A stretch of DNA of 64,000 nt from Bidens hawaiensis (Eukaryota; Streptophyta; Magnoliopsida; Asterales; Asteraceae), in NCBI GenBank assembly GCA_021521415.1, contig JAIQDT010002056.1, positions 310,001-374,000 of the forward strand, read 5' to 3'. The translations under genes were made by a program, and so were the position numbers. The notes under the pieces were generated by a model, which worked only from the letters and a program-made list of their open reading frames with translations, did not search any database and was not told the origin of the DNA. Shown one piece after another: positions 9,089 through 20,413 of the stretch (its first letter is position 1; each line of letters opens with the position of its first letter).

Positions 9089-10335
9089 GTGATGCTGATC
9101 CGTTTAATGTCCAACCGCTGCAATCAAAAACAGCAGCGGAATATTTCACGTTTTTACTGGACAATCCAGATGAGCAGCAATTCTTCGCAAGTGGAGACTT
9201 GGAAGAAGGTGAAATTTCTCACAATTTCACAGAAGAAGAACTGGAACATATGTTTGAGCTATACAATGAAGAAACAGGCAAGTATCTGGCTTTGCCTTCA
9301 ACAGAACAAACATCTTCTTCGGCTGCTACACCTGACTCAACATCATCCACGGCCGCTGATCCCTCTCAATTCGATGAAGTCGAAATGGAAGACTTGACGC
9401 AGGAAGAATATCCAGAGTACTACACGTCTCAAACTGAAGATCTTCCTAACTCGGCAAGCTTCTTTCAAAATGTAACAGAGGAGGAAATACAGAAGAAGGC
9501 TGACGAAAGGTCAAACACAATGAAACAGCCTTCTGATGCAGATCAAGCCGATTTCGTTGAGAAAACTGAAGAGTGCAAGAAAGCTTTCAACGCTATTCTT
9601 GAGAAGATAAGGTCCAGACGACAAGCAAAGCCGACCATTCCTCACACAATGTCCTATAAGATGAAGGGTCGTAGAACTTCAGGTGAAATAATTGCTTGGG
9701 CGTGTCTGAAGGATCTTAATTGCATTGCTATCAAGAGAGAAAAAGAGGTTGAGTACTTTCAACGTATCACTGACTTGAAGACTCTTCCTACTTTTGATCT
9801 AAACCGTCTTAACTATCTTGATATGCTTTATGCAAGTTCATCTCCATTTGCAACGTATTATCAGAGTGTATTGCGAATGGAATACAGCTCAAAATGGAAG
9901 ATGATCACTCCACAAAGGCCAAAGAGATATACAAGTAAAAGGGAGATCGATCCGATCACCAACAGGCCAAAGATTGTTTTGAAGTACATGCCACCACTCA
10001 CGATGAAGAAGATTCCTCTAAGAAAGATGAAGCAGGACTTCTACAAAGCGTTCAGGCATTGGTACTATGACGGAAGACTGCATGAAGCAGTCATCGTGCT
10101 CAACGACAATGGAAATTGGAGCACAATTCGTATCTTTGATCCTATGTGGCTCACAAACTTGTCACGGGAGGACGTCTACACGCTGTACAAGACAGAGATT
10201 CTCTACGCCCCCGAAGACATGGAGCAAGCTTTAACGTATAGAAATGTCATTAGGATCTGCTTTGCCTATGACATACATGCAGGATCAAATTGGAAAGAGC
10301 AACAGAAGAAGTATGCACAAGAGACTGAAGCTTAA
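9089..10335 (+). CDS. Third gene, coding exon 2, element A
   Basis: The frame is open from upstream of the acceptor to TAA at 10333-10335, about 415 residues. An acidic, Ser/Thr-rich first part (to about nt 9570) is followed by a conserved C-terminal domain. That domain has KTLPTFDLNRL, VLKYMPPLTMKKIPLRKMK and RIFDPMWLTNLS. It matches the family B C-terminus, which has RSLNTLPECEVKDLARLGL, VMKYKPVRHLKEVPMKV and RVYDPMHLVNLS. The stretch has no good ATG of its own at the domain boundary, which favours expression by splicing from exon 1. There is no membrane segment. The enzymatic or structural role is unknown. Confidence 0.75.
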
Positions 10336-10611
10336 TTGTCATGTTTATTTTGTTTCTTGTTGTAATGAAAGGTTTAATCTTCTGGTTGTAATTGTTTTTG
10401 AGTTGAATGTAATTTGTTTTGGAACATTGTGATAGATTGTGCTTAAATGTTTATCTAAAGTTTCAATTGACAGCTTCTCAGGATATGCGGAACCTATGGT
10501 AAGTCTGACTGACTGGACCATTTGATCCTGAGAGAACTTCATGATGAAAGGAGTTCGTGGATGCAACATGCGCACCATTAGCTTTGAGAAAAGAGAGAGT
10601 GAGATAACTCC

Positions 10612-10681
10612 AAGGGGGAGTTACGATCGAGCAAGAGAACTCGATTGATTGTAAGTAAATAGAACTGGCTCCAAGGGGGAG
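10612..10681 (+). other. Two polypurine tracts before the 3' LTR
   Basis: AAGGGGGAG occurs at 10612-10620 and again at 10673-10681, the second 2 nt before the LTR. Polypurine tracts prime plus-strand DNA synthesis. Multiple tracts are described for Sireviruses. Confidence 0.85.
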
Positions 10682-10683
10682 TT

Positions 10684-11131
10684 TGTTAGGACATGAAATG
10701 TCATGTGTATGTCCCCAGTTCTATCAGGATGGTTCGATATGAAGATAACGATCGTGAAACTAAGTTAACGGACACGAAAATGTCAAAAGAAACTGATTCG
10801 ATCGAATCAGTGACTGATTCGATCGAACCAGGTCTCGTTCGATCGAATGAGAGACTCATTCGATCGAACCAGTTTTCGATATATAAACGAAACTTAGGAA
10901 ATTTCACAAGAGCACACATTCTACACACAGTCACGAACCACCACTCTGCTGAAATACTCTCTGCCCGTTCTTCACGTGTCGGTCCTTTCCTCCGTCCCTA
11001 GGTGTCAAACCGTCTTAGGAATCGTTACCGCGCGTTGTTGATCACCACCGAATCGCCGTGTTAGAGGATTCCGCACTCTAACACGTTGCCCCGTGAATCG
11101 TTGGGAAACCGTGTCCCGCACCGGTCCGACA
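10684..11131 (+). repeat. 3' LTR of element A (448 bp)
   Basis: It starts TGTTAGGAC directly after the polypurine tract and ends GGTCCGACA, giving near-inverted TG...CA termini. Beyond 11131 the sequence abruptly becomes family B spacer in reverse orientation. The 5' LTR is outside the window, so LTR age cannot be measured. Confidence 0.85.
10793..10887 (+). promoter_or_regulatory. LTR promoter: TTCGATCGAA palindrome array and TATA box
   Basis: Four TTCGATCGAA motifs in about 80 nt, the first inside CTGATTCGATCGAATCAG (10793-10810), are followed by TATATAAA at 10880-10887. This is the expected core promoter of the LTR. Confidence 0.7.
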
Positions 11132-11344
11132 AGTATGACCGACTAATTTTCAGCGACAGAAAGAAAACACATCATAACCGCCCCGGTCACTTTCAGTCAT
11201 CTGGTTAATGGCGACCCTCATTCTCTACAAGTAGAAACGAGGACCAAAACATATCCGAGGATATGTCCATCAAACTGAGGTAACCGACTAATTTTAAGCA
11301 ATAGTGTTTTTTTTTTTTTTTTCTCATAAACACAAAAAAAATGG

Positions 11345-14300
11345 TTACTCGGGATTGATCATCCCGTTCAGCTCAATTAGGTTTTGAAATCTGGATTTAT
11401 CAAACGCTTTTGTAAATAAATCAGCGAAATTTTCTAGCGTATCGACCTTTTCGACCTTAATCAGTTTCTTCTCAGCACAATCCCGTATGAAATGATGACG
11501 AATGTTAATATGTTTAGTTTTACTATGTTTCACGGGATTGTTAATTACTGAGACGGCAGCAGTGTTATCAATTAAAATAGGAGTGAGTAAGAAATTCAGA
11601 CCATAGTCGCGCAATTGTTGCTGAATCCACAAAACCTGAGAGCAGCAGTTGGATGCTGCCATATATTCAGCTTCGCACGTAGAGATTGCGACTGATGTCT
11701 GTTTCTTGCACTGCCAGGAAACTAATCTTCCACCGAGAAATTGACATCCTACTGTTGTCGACTTCCGACTCTGATTGCACCCTCCATAATCAGAATCCGT
11801 ATAAGCAACCAGTTCCACGTCTCCTCCCTTCGGGTACCACAACCCTAGCTTCGGCTTGCCTTTGAGATACCGCAAAATCCTCTTCACACCCTTCATGTGA
11901 GATTCCTTTGGGTTTGCCTGAAAACGAGCACAAAGACAAACAGAAAACATTATATCAAGCCTAGAAGCAGTCAAATACATCAAAGAACCTATTATAGCCC
12001 GATACTGAGTTGGGTCCACATCTGCGTCACCGTCTACTTCAGCTCCCAACTTGTGGTTGACGCAAATTGGAGTGTCAAATGGAGAACAGTCCTCCATCTT
12101 GAAGCGCTTGAGGACATCATGAACATATTTTGTTTGATGAATGAACATCCCATCCTTCTTTTGATCAACCTGCAATCCTAAAAAGAACGTTAGTTCACCC
12201 ATAGCACTCATCTCAAATCTTTTCTTCATGACTGCCTCAAAATCCTGACACATGGAGACTCTTGATGCAGCAAATATGATGTCATCCACGTAGACTTGAA
12301 CTAGCAGGAAGTCACTTCCATCTCTCTTCACAAACAGTGTGCTGTCAATCAAACCCCTTTCAAAACCATTCTCTAGCAAGTAGTCCGATAACGTTGAATA
12401 CCAGGCACGAGGTGCCTGATGTAATCCATACAGCGCCTTGCTCAACTTGTATACGTGATCAGGAAAGTCTGGGTCAGGAAAACCCTGAGGTTGCTCAACA
12501 TACACAACCTCATCAACTTTCCCATTGAGGAATGCACTCTTCACGTCCAACTGAAACACTTTCATCTTCTTGAAAGCAGCAAACGCCAAAAACAATCTTA
12601 TCGCTTCCAACCTGGCCACCGGAGCGAACACTTCATTATAATCTATCCCCTCTTGCTGATTAAAACCTTTAACGACCAGTCTCGCCTTGTTTCTTATAAT
12701 AATCCCCTTTTCATCTCTCTTGCACTTAAACACCCATTTTGTGCCTATCGCATGCACATACCTTGGTTTTTCAACCAAAGTCCAAACTTCCATCTTCTTA
12801 AATTGAGCCAACTCTTCTTGCATTGCCTCGACCCACGAGCTGTCCTTAAGAGCCATTTGATAATTTTTCGGTTCAATCTGGCTAATAAAGCATGAGTACA
12901 AACATTCGTTCATTATACCCGTTTCCTTAATGCTTGTATAAACACAGGTGTGCTGATTCAAGCTACTTCTGGTTTGTACACTGGAGGACACATCACCTAT
13001 AACATTCTCCAGAGGATGATCTTTGTGAATTCTCGTGGTCGGAACAGCACCGACATGCAAATTATCTTCTAAATTTGAAGAGAGCTCATCAATGGTTGTT
13101 TCTGGCTGAGAGTGAAATGGATTGATAAACTCTTCTTCAGGAGAAACAGCAGGGGAATCGATAGAATTTGATGAGGAAGGTTGACCATCATCAAATAGCT
13201 GTCTATGTGCCAAATTTTCCTCCTCATCTAGAATCATCTTCGTAGCAACACGTTCTTCTTCTTCTGTACAAAACAAATCAGGTATGTTAAAAGACTTGAA
13301 GAGCCTATCATAGTCGAAAATCCCAGGAGGTCCGATGCTCGGTCTTGGCGATCTGTAACTCGTAATGTCGGTGTTACACACCACCTCAACCTTGCCGTTC
13401 GTTGTATTAAAGACACGCCTGTTGGGAGTCCCAACTTCATAGCCGACCAAGATTCCTTCAGCGGCTGCTTCACCAAACTTTGAATGTGCCTTTAAAATCG
13501 AACACGGGGACCCGAAAGCTTCAAGTCCACACAAATTGGGCTTTCTCCCATGCATAAGCTCGTAGCATGTTTTATTAAGTCTTTTTACCATTAAAACTCT
13601 ATTCAGTACATAGCAAGCTGTAGAAACAGCTTCAGCCCAGAACACCACCGGAAGCTTCGAATCAGCTAGCATAGTTCTGGCTCCTTCAATTAAAGTTCTA
13701 TTCTTCCTTTCAGCCACTCCATTCTGTTGCGGAGTATACGGAGCGCTGAATTGGTGTTCAATCCCTCTTGACAGACAGAAGATCTCCATTTCAAAATTTT
13801 TAAACTCGGAACCATTGTCACTTCTGATGAACTTCACTCGTTTATCCATAATGTTCTCAACTTTGGTAATCAGATTCTTCACCATTTGAGCCGTTTCGTC
13901 CTTTGATTTCAGGAAGTATACCCACGAGTATCGTGAGTAGTCATCAGTGATCACCAAGCAATAAGTTGTACCACCTAGACTTCTTACATTCACAGGACCG
14001 AAGAGATCCATGTGAAGCAGCTCTAGGGTACTGGCAATTGAGTTTACTTTCTTGGTGAGATGGGACTTCTTGTGCTGCTTTCCCTTTTTGCACGCAAGAC
14101 ATTTGTCTTCAAAATTGAAACTTTTTAAGGGAACACCCAACACAAGCCCATGTCTGACAATATGGTTCATCTTCCGAAGATGAATGTGCCCCATTCTCCT
14201 GTGCCACAGTTCAGATTCCGATTCGCTTGCTTTCGTCAAAAGGCACGACTCTTCCGTTGACATTTCAGTTGAACTTAAATCCATCATATACGTATTTCGA

Positions 14301-14659
14301 TAACGTGGAGCCTTCATTACTATCCACTCCTCTGGTATTTGAAAACCAGGCTTCAACACAATTGCATTAGTCTTCGTGAAGTGTACGGTATAATCTTTAT
14401 CACAAATCTGCGACACACTCAGCAGATTGTGCTTCAGTTCTTCAACAAAGTTCACATTTTCTAACGTCATCTTCCCGTTAGTTACCGTACCCCTTCCAGT
14501 TATTTTGCCTCCACTCTCACCGGCAAAACTGACTCTTGCTCCTTGAACAGGTTTTAAATCTTGTAACAAATCCTTGTTACCAGTCATGTGCCGGGAACAG
14601 CCGCTGTCCACAACCCAAAGATTCTTGGACGCCCTGTTCAACTGTTCCTGCACAAACAA
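11345..14659 (-). CDS. pol: Pol polyprotein, element B1 (open)
   Basis: About 1104 codons without a stop, in the same frame as gag after a double stop TAATAA (14671-14666). In order from the start: protease (VVDSGCSRHM, residue ~16), integrase zinc domain (LWHRRMGH to CLACKKGK), core Asp/Asp/Glu ([24 protein letters not shown]), RT with YVDDIIF, and RNase H with YTDSDYGGC and CEAEYMAAS. It is clearly homologous to element A pol but from another family, and nearly identical to the broken copy in B2. The first listed codon is TTG, so a normal ATG start is unlikely; readthrough or splicing at GTGCAG is possible. Confidence 0.95.
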   Translation of the reverse strand: MFVQEQLNRASKNLWVVDSGCSRHMTGNKDLLQDLKPVQGARVSFAGESGGKITGRGTVTNGKMTLENVNFVEELKHNLLSVSQICDKDYTVHFTKTNAIVLKPGFQIPEEWIVMKAPRYRNTYMMDLSSTEMSTEESCLLTKASESESELWHRRMGHIHLRKMNHIVRHGLVLGVPLKSFNFEDKCLACKKGKQHKKSHLTKKVNSIASTLELLHMDLFGPVNVRSLGGTTYCLVITDDYSRYSWVYFLKSKDETAQMVKNLITKVENIMDKRVKFIRSDNGSEFKNFEMEIFCLSRGIEHQFSAPYTPQQNGVAERKNRTLIEGARTMLADSKLPVVFWAEAVSTACYVLNRVLMVKRLNKTCYELMHGRKPNLCGLEAFGSPCSILKAHSKFGEAAAEGILVGYEVGTPNRRVFNTTNGKVEVVCNTDITSYRSPRPSIGPPGIFDYDRLFKSFNIPDLFCTEEEERVATKMILDEEENLAHRQLFDDGQPSSSNSIDSPAVSPEEEFINPFHSQPETTIDELSSNLEDNLHVGAVPTTRIHKDHPLENVIGDVSSSVQTRSSLNQHTCVYTSIKETGIMNECLYSCFISQIEPKNYQMALKDSSWVEAMQEELAQFKKMEVWTLVEKPRYVHAIGTKWVFKCKRDEKGIIIRNKARLVVKGFNQQEGIDYNEVFAPVARLEAIRLFLAFAAFKKMKVFQLDVKSAFLNGKVDEVVYVEQPQGFPDPDFPDHVYKLSKALYGLHQAPRAWYSTLSDYLLENGFERGLIDSTLFVKRDGSDFLLVQVYVDDIIFAASRVSMCQDFEAVMKKRFEMSAMGELTFFLGLQVDQKKDGMFIHQTKYVHDVLKRFKMEDCSPFDTPICVNHKLGAEVDGDADVDPTQYRAIIGSLMYLTASRLDIMFSVCLCARFQANPKESHMKGVKRILRYLKGKPKLGLWYPKGGDVELVAYTDSDYGGCNQSRKSTTVGCQFLGGRLVSWQCKKQTSVAISTCEAEYMAASNCCSQVLWIQQQLRDYGLNFLLTPILIDNTAAVSVINNPVKHSKTKHINIRHHFIRDCAEKKLIKVEKVDTLENFADLFTKAFDKSRFQNLIELNGMINPE

Positions 14660-14668
14660 AAGAGATTA

Positions 14669-17299
14669 TTAAAATTTGGGGACCCAAGACCTCTTGGTCT
14701 TGGGTCGATTAACCTTCTTAACAGAACTCACACACCTTGGCTGACTAAAGTTAGCATTAGAAAAATTTCCATGAGTCCTAACAGGATACCTCCTTGGAGA
14801 CAGATAGTGAGGCCAACCAAACCCATGAACATTAAGAGAATCAAAAGAATTATAGCTTTTGGTTTGGTTATTAGTAGTGTAAAAACGAGATGTGTTTATT
14901 TGAAAACCTGTATTATCTCTCAAATTTGAATGGTTTTCATTTTTAACATTTAAACGATTACCAGAAACCTTAGTCTCAGTTTTCGAGGGCCTCACCTCTC
15001 TGAAACGCTGCTTCAGAGGGCAATCAGCAACAAGGTGCCCTGTTTGATTACATCTAAAACAACACCTATATTCAGCTTTCTTTTCAGCAGATGTTTTAGA
15101 TGTGGAGGCAGTATTACTAACCGTACATCTCACATAAGGTGGGACATATGGGTTGAGTGGAGTACTCCTTTTGGTTGATTTAACTTTTTCTCCACTTGTG
15201 GGTAATACTTCCTTCTCTTTTGTCTTACCCGACTCGGATGACTTATCCGAATCAGATGAGACTGGGCTCGAAATAGAAATTTTAACTTTTGAGACAGGCG
15301 AACTTGTTTCGCCTTTACTAACTTCCGGTACTTTACCAGTTTCCTTAGCAGGACCTGTCTGATCAGCTACAAAATTAACAGATTCATGAACACTAGGATT
15401 GAAAGTATAATTATGGTTATAAGGTGGTGGAACCTCATGGTAACCAATTCCTCCCCTTTTAGGTGAGGAACCTTGATCACTGACGAGGTGATCAAGAATA
15501 GCAGAGGAATTCCGGAATTGCTCCATTTTCCTATTTAGTTCCACCACTTTTACCTGGTGATCAGCAATCTGTTTTTCTTTCTCAGCAATTAACTTGGTTT
15601 TCTCTTCTAAAACCTCGTAGCTTAGATCGATCACATCAATTTTTTCAGCTAATTTTGTTTTTAAACTTTTAACGTCTTTTTCACAAGCTTTAATTTTTAT
15701 TTTATAATTATTTTCTCTTGTCTTTGTGAAGTGATGATCTTCTTTCAAGGTTTTAAATTCGGCATCCAACTTAACATACTGATCAGTAATTGTAGTAAGC
15801 TGTTCAGACAAGTTCTCACATTTAGTACAGATAGGTTTAGTACATACCTCAGAGTTCTGGTCATTAGCCATGAAAGCTTTTTCATTCTCAGCAGCTTTCG
15901 TACATTCTTCAGCTGCAACCTTTGCCATGTGTGCCTGCTCAAAGAGTTCTCCAGAGAACATGTTCCAGTTGTATTCACCAGCATCAGACATCATGGCATT
16001 ATTCCCATTGTTATTCCTACTTTGCTGTGTAGTCCTCCCTTGACTACGTTCTACCCGTGCATTAGTGCACTCCTTTGCAAAGTGTCCATTTTGTTGACAA
16101 TTGTAACACCTCACCCTTGACTTATCAAATCCTGGCTTTCCACCTACGAACTTTCTGCCAGTCTTCTTCATGAAACGCTTCACTCTTCTGACTATCATCG
16201 CCATCTGCCACTGCAGATCCATCTCCTCCAGATCATCAGGATCGATCTGGTCATAGTCTTCTTCCAAAGCAGCAGGGTCCACAATCTTCCCTTGTATGTA
16301 GTTCTCGTAAGAAGCAATAAAAGATGCATAGAGTGCAAACTGCTCTTCAGCAGATTTGACACTCATTGGCATCTTAGTGTAGTTATTGCTTGAAGCACTG
16401 GGAGAGAAACTACTCTTGGATGCTTGAGGTTTCGAAGCACTTGATCATCCAGCAACAAAGCAAACATCACCGTTCATGTTTACTGACACATTTCCTTCAT
16501 GAGAAGAGTTAGAACCTGACTCTCCTTTTGAGTAGTAAGCAGCAGATTCAGACTTCGAACTTGAGCCTGAGTTAACTTTGGCACCATACATACCAGGGTC
16601 TTGAACCTGATCCGTTGGTGTCTCTTTACGAACCATATTAAGCTCAAAGGTTCTGAGCTTGTTTACTGCTATCTCCAAGTCAAAATTAGGAAAGTCTTTG
16701 TCTTCCCTCATTAGAACAGTGTACATTTCCCACTTCGGTGGGAGAGCATCGAGAAGCTTCTCAACTATTTCCTCCTCTCTGTAAGCAATAGAATAGTTGT
16801 TCAGCTCTGTCATTAGATGATAATATCGGGTGATAATATCATCGAGCGATTCGTTCTTCAAATACTTGAAGACATAGAACTGGGTCTTTAACAGCTTAAT
16901 CTTCGAGGCACGAATACCCACGTTCCCTTCGAATCTATTCTCAAGAGCATCCCAAAGCTCTCGTGCAGAAGTGTACTTCCGGAATGTATGGAGAATCTCT
17001 TGAGGAAGAGCCATAGTAATTGCAGCATGGGCCTTGCTCTCGGCCTCATACATCTTCTTCTCTTCTTCCTCCATCTTGCTGTACTTCTTTATCACATCCC
17101 GACCTTCGTATTCCATTGTCGGTGGAATATATCCATCCTGGATGCTCACCCACATCTTTGCATCCTGGTATTTAATATACTGAATGAATCTATCTTTCCA
17201 CGCTACGAAGTCTGTTCCTTTCATCAACCTTGGGGCCTTAGTAGCCGACCCCGCTTCAACTTCCATTTTGACTAACTCTGAGATGTTAATTGGCGACAT
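14669..17299 (-). pseudogene. gag: Gag, element B1, one nonsense codon
   Basis: The start is the ATG at 17297-17299 (MSPINISELVKM), as in B2; an apparent upstream extension begins at TTG and is not conserved. The first ~285 residues are a copia capsid domain (DFVAWKDRFIQY..., SARELWDALENRFEG). A first CCHC knuckle (CYNCQQNGHFAKEC) is followed by a long coiled coil and a second knuckle (CFRCNQTGHLVADC), then a basic tail. The frame is broken by TGA at 16445-16447, where B2 has a Gly codon, just before the first-knuckle region. Otherwise open to TAATAA. The full length would be about 877 codons, large as in Sireviruses. Confidence 0.9.
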
Positions 17300-17344
17300 C
17301 TTCTCGAAAACACGAAAACCCGAAAACAAAAACAATTCTTCCAA

Positions 17345-17794
17345 ACAGTACTATAGGCGAAGTTAAGGATAACTTCGCTTAATTGTTAACTTCGCTGGAA
17401 AAACCTTAAATTCGCGTGACTTGGCGAAGTTGAGAATAACTTCGCTTAAGGTAAGCGAACTTAGGAGGTAAGCGAAGTTGAGGATAACTTCGCTTAGGCA
17501 AACTTATGAGGTAGGCGAAGTTGTGAATAACTTCGCTCAACCTTATATCTTCGCCGAAACCCTACTTCCAGTGACGGCAACTTCGCCTGAAGAACAACAA
17601 CTTCGCCCGAAGAACACTGAAAATATTCAGATCTGTTTTCGACGATTTAGCAGTTTCCGGTCGGTGTAACGGCTTGAATATGACTGTATAAGGTGAGTAT
17701 AACACAATATCAACGAAAACGCGTCCCGCGAATAGGTCAAACGAGACGTTTTCTACACCCGCGTGAAATCCCGAACCACACAATCGAGCCAAAA
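17345..17794 (-). promoter_or_regulatory. Leader of B1 between LTR and gag, with GGCGAAGTT array
   Basis: About 450 nt without an ORF. Repeated AACTTCGC and GCGAAGTT motifs in both orientations lie mainly at 17355-17610. The same array occurs in the family B LTR, in B2's gag leader and before the B2 third gene. It could form RNA hairpins in the genomic transcript or bind a dimeric protein. Confidence 0.6.
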
Positions 17795-17806
17795 GCTCTG
17801 ATACCA
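17795..17806 (-). other. Primer-binding site (initiator Met-tRNA), B1
   Basis: On the minus strand TGGTATCAGAGC follows two bases after the LTR end. This is the standard plant initiator-methionine tRNA primer site for minus-strand DNA synthesis. Confidence 0.9.
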
Positions 17807-17808
17807 AT

Positions 17809-18277
17809 TGTAGGTTCCCGGACGGATCTTACACGGGATATCGCTATCTACGCAGGTGCGGAATCCCTGCGTGGGTAGATACGAGCGTAGAATACTAATA
17901 ACAAACACACGCGATACAAACGAACACGTTATGTATTATAACTTGTAACACGTCTATTACAGACTCTAGACACGTTCACTGAACTACTGGATTACACGTG
18001 AATAACCAAAACACTAACTGACCAACCTCTTTCTCGTAAACCCGTAGGTTACTTAAATACACGACAACTTCGCCTCAAACGAAGTTGTCTGTAACTTCGC
18101 TCGTTGAACAAGTTCGCCTAGGCGAACTTGTCAACAACTTCGCTTGTTCAACAAGTTCGCCTAAGCGAACTTGTTGATAACATCGCTTACATACATAAAC
18201 ATAAACTTAAACATAATTACATTACAGACTCGATTACAAACGCTAGACTATGAACTACTGACATTTATGTACCAACA
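17809..18277 (-). repeat. 5' LTR of element B1 (469 bp)
   Basis: In the sense direction it starts TGTTGGTACATAAATG and ends GGGAACCTACA. It is homologous to both B2 LTRs. The TATA region of B2 (TTTATATAG in sense) reads TTTAAGTAA here (18049-18057), so the TATA box appears lost. The first palindrome of the array is also degraded. Confidence 0.85.
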
Positions 18278-19046
18278 GTATTTATATCTATGTTTTATGT
18301 TTATTTGGATTATCTTAGTCATCGCATTAAAGTTCGATTCCTCGTAATTCTTATTATTTTCTAATCTCGCTTAAGTGATAAGGTGAGAAATCATTCCGCT
18401 TTTTCAGTTACTATTTTCAAACATATTTTGGAGACATATGTGTATTTACAATATTTATATATTATATTATACACACTAGCATGCTATCATAAATTGTGCG
18501 CATATTCAATTAAATAACTAATTGTTACTTGATTCTATCAATTTGGAGGGGTCCAACATAATCACATTATAGTATGATCATACGAATGTCATAGTAGCCT
18601 TAGTCCATGAGACTTGGTCAACTGACGCTTTTATTTGCTCATGGTTTGATTGTTTCACATTCACAGTAACAGTTTTGCCTTTTATCATATATATTATTGT
18701 ATCAAATCTGGTGATTTTCTCACTCAACCATGTGTTGACAAAACTATGTTATTTTCTAAGCATATGCAGGTTATTAGTTGGTGTGAAGCTAGGTGAAGAG
18801 ACAACTAGCAAGACTTTAAGATTAAAATTAATAAAAGACTATTTAAGTTAATTTAATTGTTTTGATATGGTTGGATTAAATTTGGATTGTTTTGGTAATT
18901 TTATCAAAATTGATGTACTGGATGATGTTTTGATTATTAAAAAATAATTACATAGATATTGTCATATTATATTGTATGATAGTACCTTGTGAGTTGTGAA
19001 CCATTAGTTCGCACCCCGGTATTCCGCCGTAGGCTGGGGCTTGACA
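18278..19046 (+). repeat. Gypsy-type LTR fragment (3' portion)
   Basis: It matches in diverged form the last ~800 bp of the LTR-like unit ending at 27601: AGGTGAGAAATCA, a later ATAGTACCTTGTGAG, and an end in CCGCCGTAGG...TTGACA. Element B1 inserted into it; its other half should lie beyond B1 to the left of the window. Confidence 0.6.
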
Positions 19047-19073
19047 GGCGTGACACTGAATGACGAGGATTTT

Positions 19074-19430
19074 GTTATGTGGACGAGGTGACTAAACAAG
19101 GTATCGCGATGTTAGCTCATGGAACTACAAGTCGGGAAGCCAGGTTATGGCATATACAAATAGGACATCCGTCCACGCGTATTTACACATTCTATTTCCT
19201 AATATTTTCGCTTGAAATAGTTAGATGAAATGTGAAACATGTTTACTAGCAAAAACCCATCGATCTACTTACAAAACCAAATAACACAAAAGTCGACTCA
19301 ACTTTTTCCGTGATCCATTCAGATGTTTGGGGTCCAGCTTCTATTACATGGGACACAACTTTCAGCATTTTTTACTCTTTGTTGATGATATAAATGCTTG
19401 TTTGTTTTTCACACAAGATCATGTTTTAAA
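19074..19430 (+). pseudogene. Decayed copia integrase fragment
   Basis: Conceptual reading gives a pre-integrase zinc domain (EARLWHIQIGHPST), then after a TGA and frame changes CETCLLAKTHRSTYKT and the start of the integrase core. Several stops are present. It probably belongs to the same dead copia element as the RNase H remnant at 21447-22146. Confidence 0.7.
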
Positions 19431-20345
19431 ATTATAAAAATGATTTCTACTAAGGCTATACCACACACAAATAGGCAACTGCGCCTATCGTATATGTAGG
19501 ATAGTATTGGTAAGAACTAAGTATCAATCCAAGGACACGAACTATCTCTAATACTAAATCTTTGTTACTAAATTAATCGAAAGTAATAATCAATAAAGGT
19601 TGTTTTTAAACTAAATTTTTGGTTTGATTTTGAATTACAATAGGCAAGTAGACGAATTCTAGACGAGAGAATCAATATATGAAGGTTACCATCTAATCAA
19701 GAATCCACTTAACTCTCTTTGATGATTAATATTATGAACATGTGATAAACTTACTTTAAGAATAAAAGATAGAATAATCCCTCATTTATATGAGAACTAA
19801 CTTATGACATAAAAGAAAGTAGAATGCATAACTTCATGTATACCACAAGAATGTTAATTTATTAATTTACCAAAACTAGAGAAATTTATCATAGCATGTA
19901 TCTCATCATTTCAAATTAAAATACAAGGAAACATGTTTTGGATAAAATATCAACATATATATATATATATATATATATAGGATCAGGATCATGAGAGAAC
20001 CTTTTTGAAATTGAGAACTATGAGAACCATTTTGGACCACAAAAAACCCAAAAATAAATAAAAAATCATAAAATAAAAAAAACACAATAATCAAAAAAGT
20101 ATAAAAACCAAAATTCTTATTTTATCATCCCGGTTTCATAAAAAAAACTCGGTTTAGCTACATTATTTACACATATGTATAATATATACATATATGTATA
20201 TTTACATTTTTTTGTACACATGTGTATAATTTAAGATAAATGATACTATACATATGTGTATATTGCGTAACTAAAGATTATATAAAATTATACATATGTG
20301 TATAATACTGCGTTTTTATTTATTTATTTTCTTGAAACCGGAATG

Positions 20346-20413
<68 letters not shown>

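Larger units (their letters stand above)
1..11131 (+). mobile_element. Element A: Sirevirus-type Ty1/copia retrotransposon, 5' end outside window
   Basis: Order on the plus strand is gag (C-terminal part), protease-integrase-RT-RNase H, a long non-coding spacer, a third gene in two exons, two purine tracts and a 3' LTR. Integrase before RT makes it Ty1/copia. A downstream third gene and repeated polypurine tracts are features described for Sireviruses. The 5' LTR, primer site and gag start lie left of position 1. The 3' LTR abuts element B1 in mid-sequence, so A is nested in B1. Gag (visible part), pol and both third-gene exons are open, so the copy may be young. Confidence 0.9.
11132..18277 (-). 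mobile_element. Element B1: Sirevirus family B copy, 3' part missing
   Basis: On the minus strand: 5' LTR 17809-18277, primer site, gag, pol, and the start of the post-pol spacer, which stops at 11132 against element A's 3' LTR. The complete copy B2 (40653-53102) continues past this point with the rest of the spacer, a third gene and a 3' LTR. The missing 3' part of B1 should therefore lie left of the window, beyond element A's 5' LTR. Confidence 0.9.

Noticed and set aside
15731..16120. 129-codon plus-strand ORF, also found at 50559-50948
   Set aside because: Antisense to gag of family B. Both copies have it only because the elements are nearly identical.
17300..17344. N-terminal extension of B1 gag (15 residues)
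   Set aside because: It starts at TTG and is not present in B2. The ATG at 17299 matches B2.
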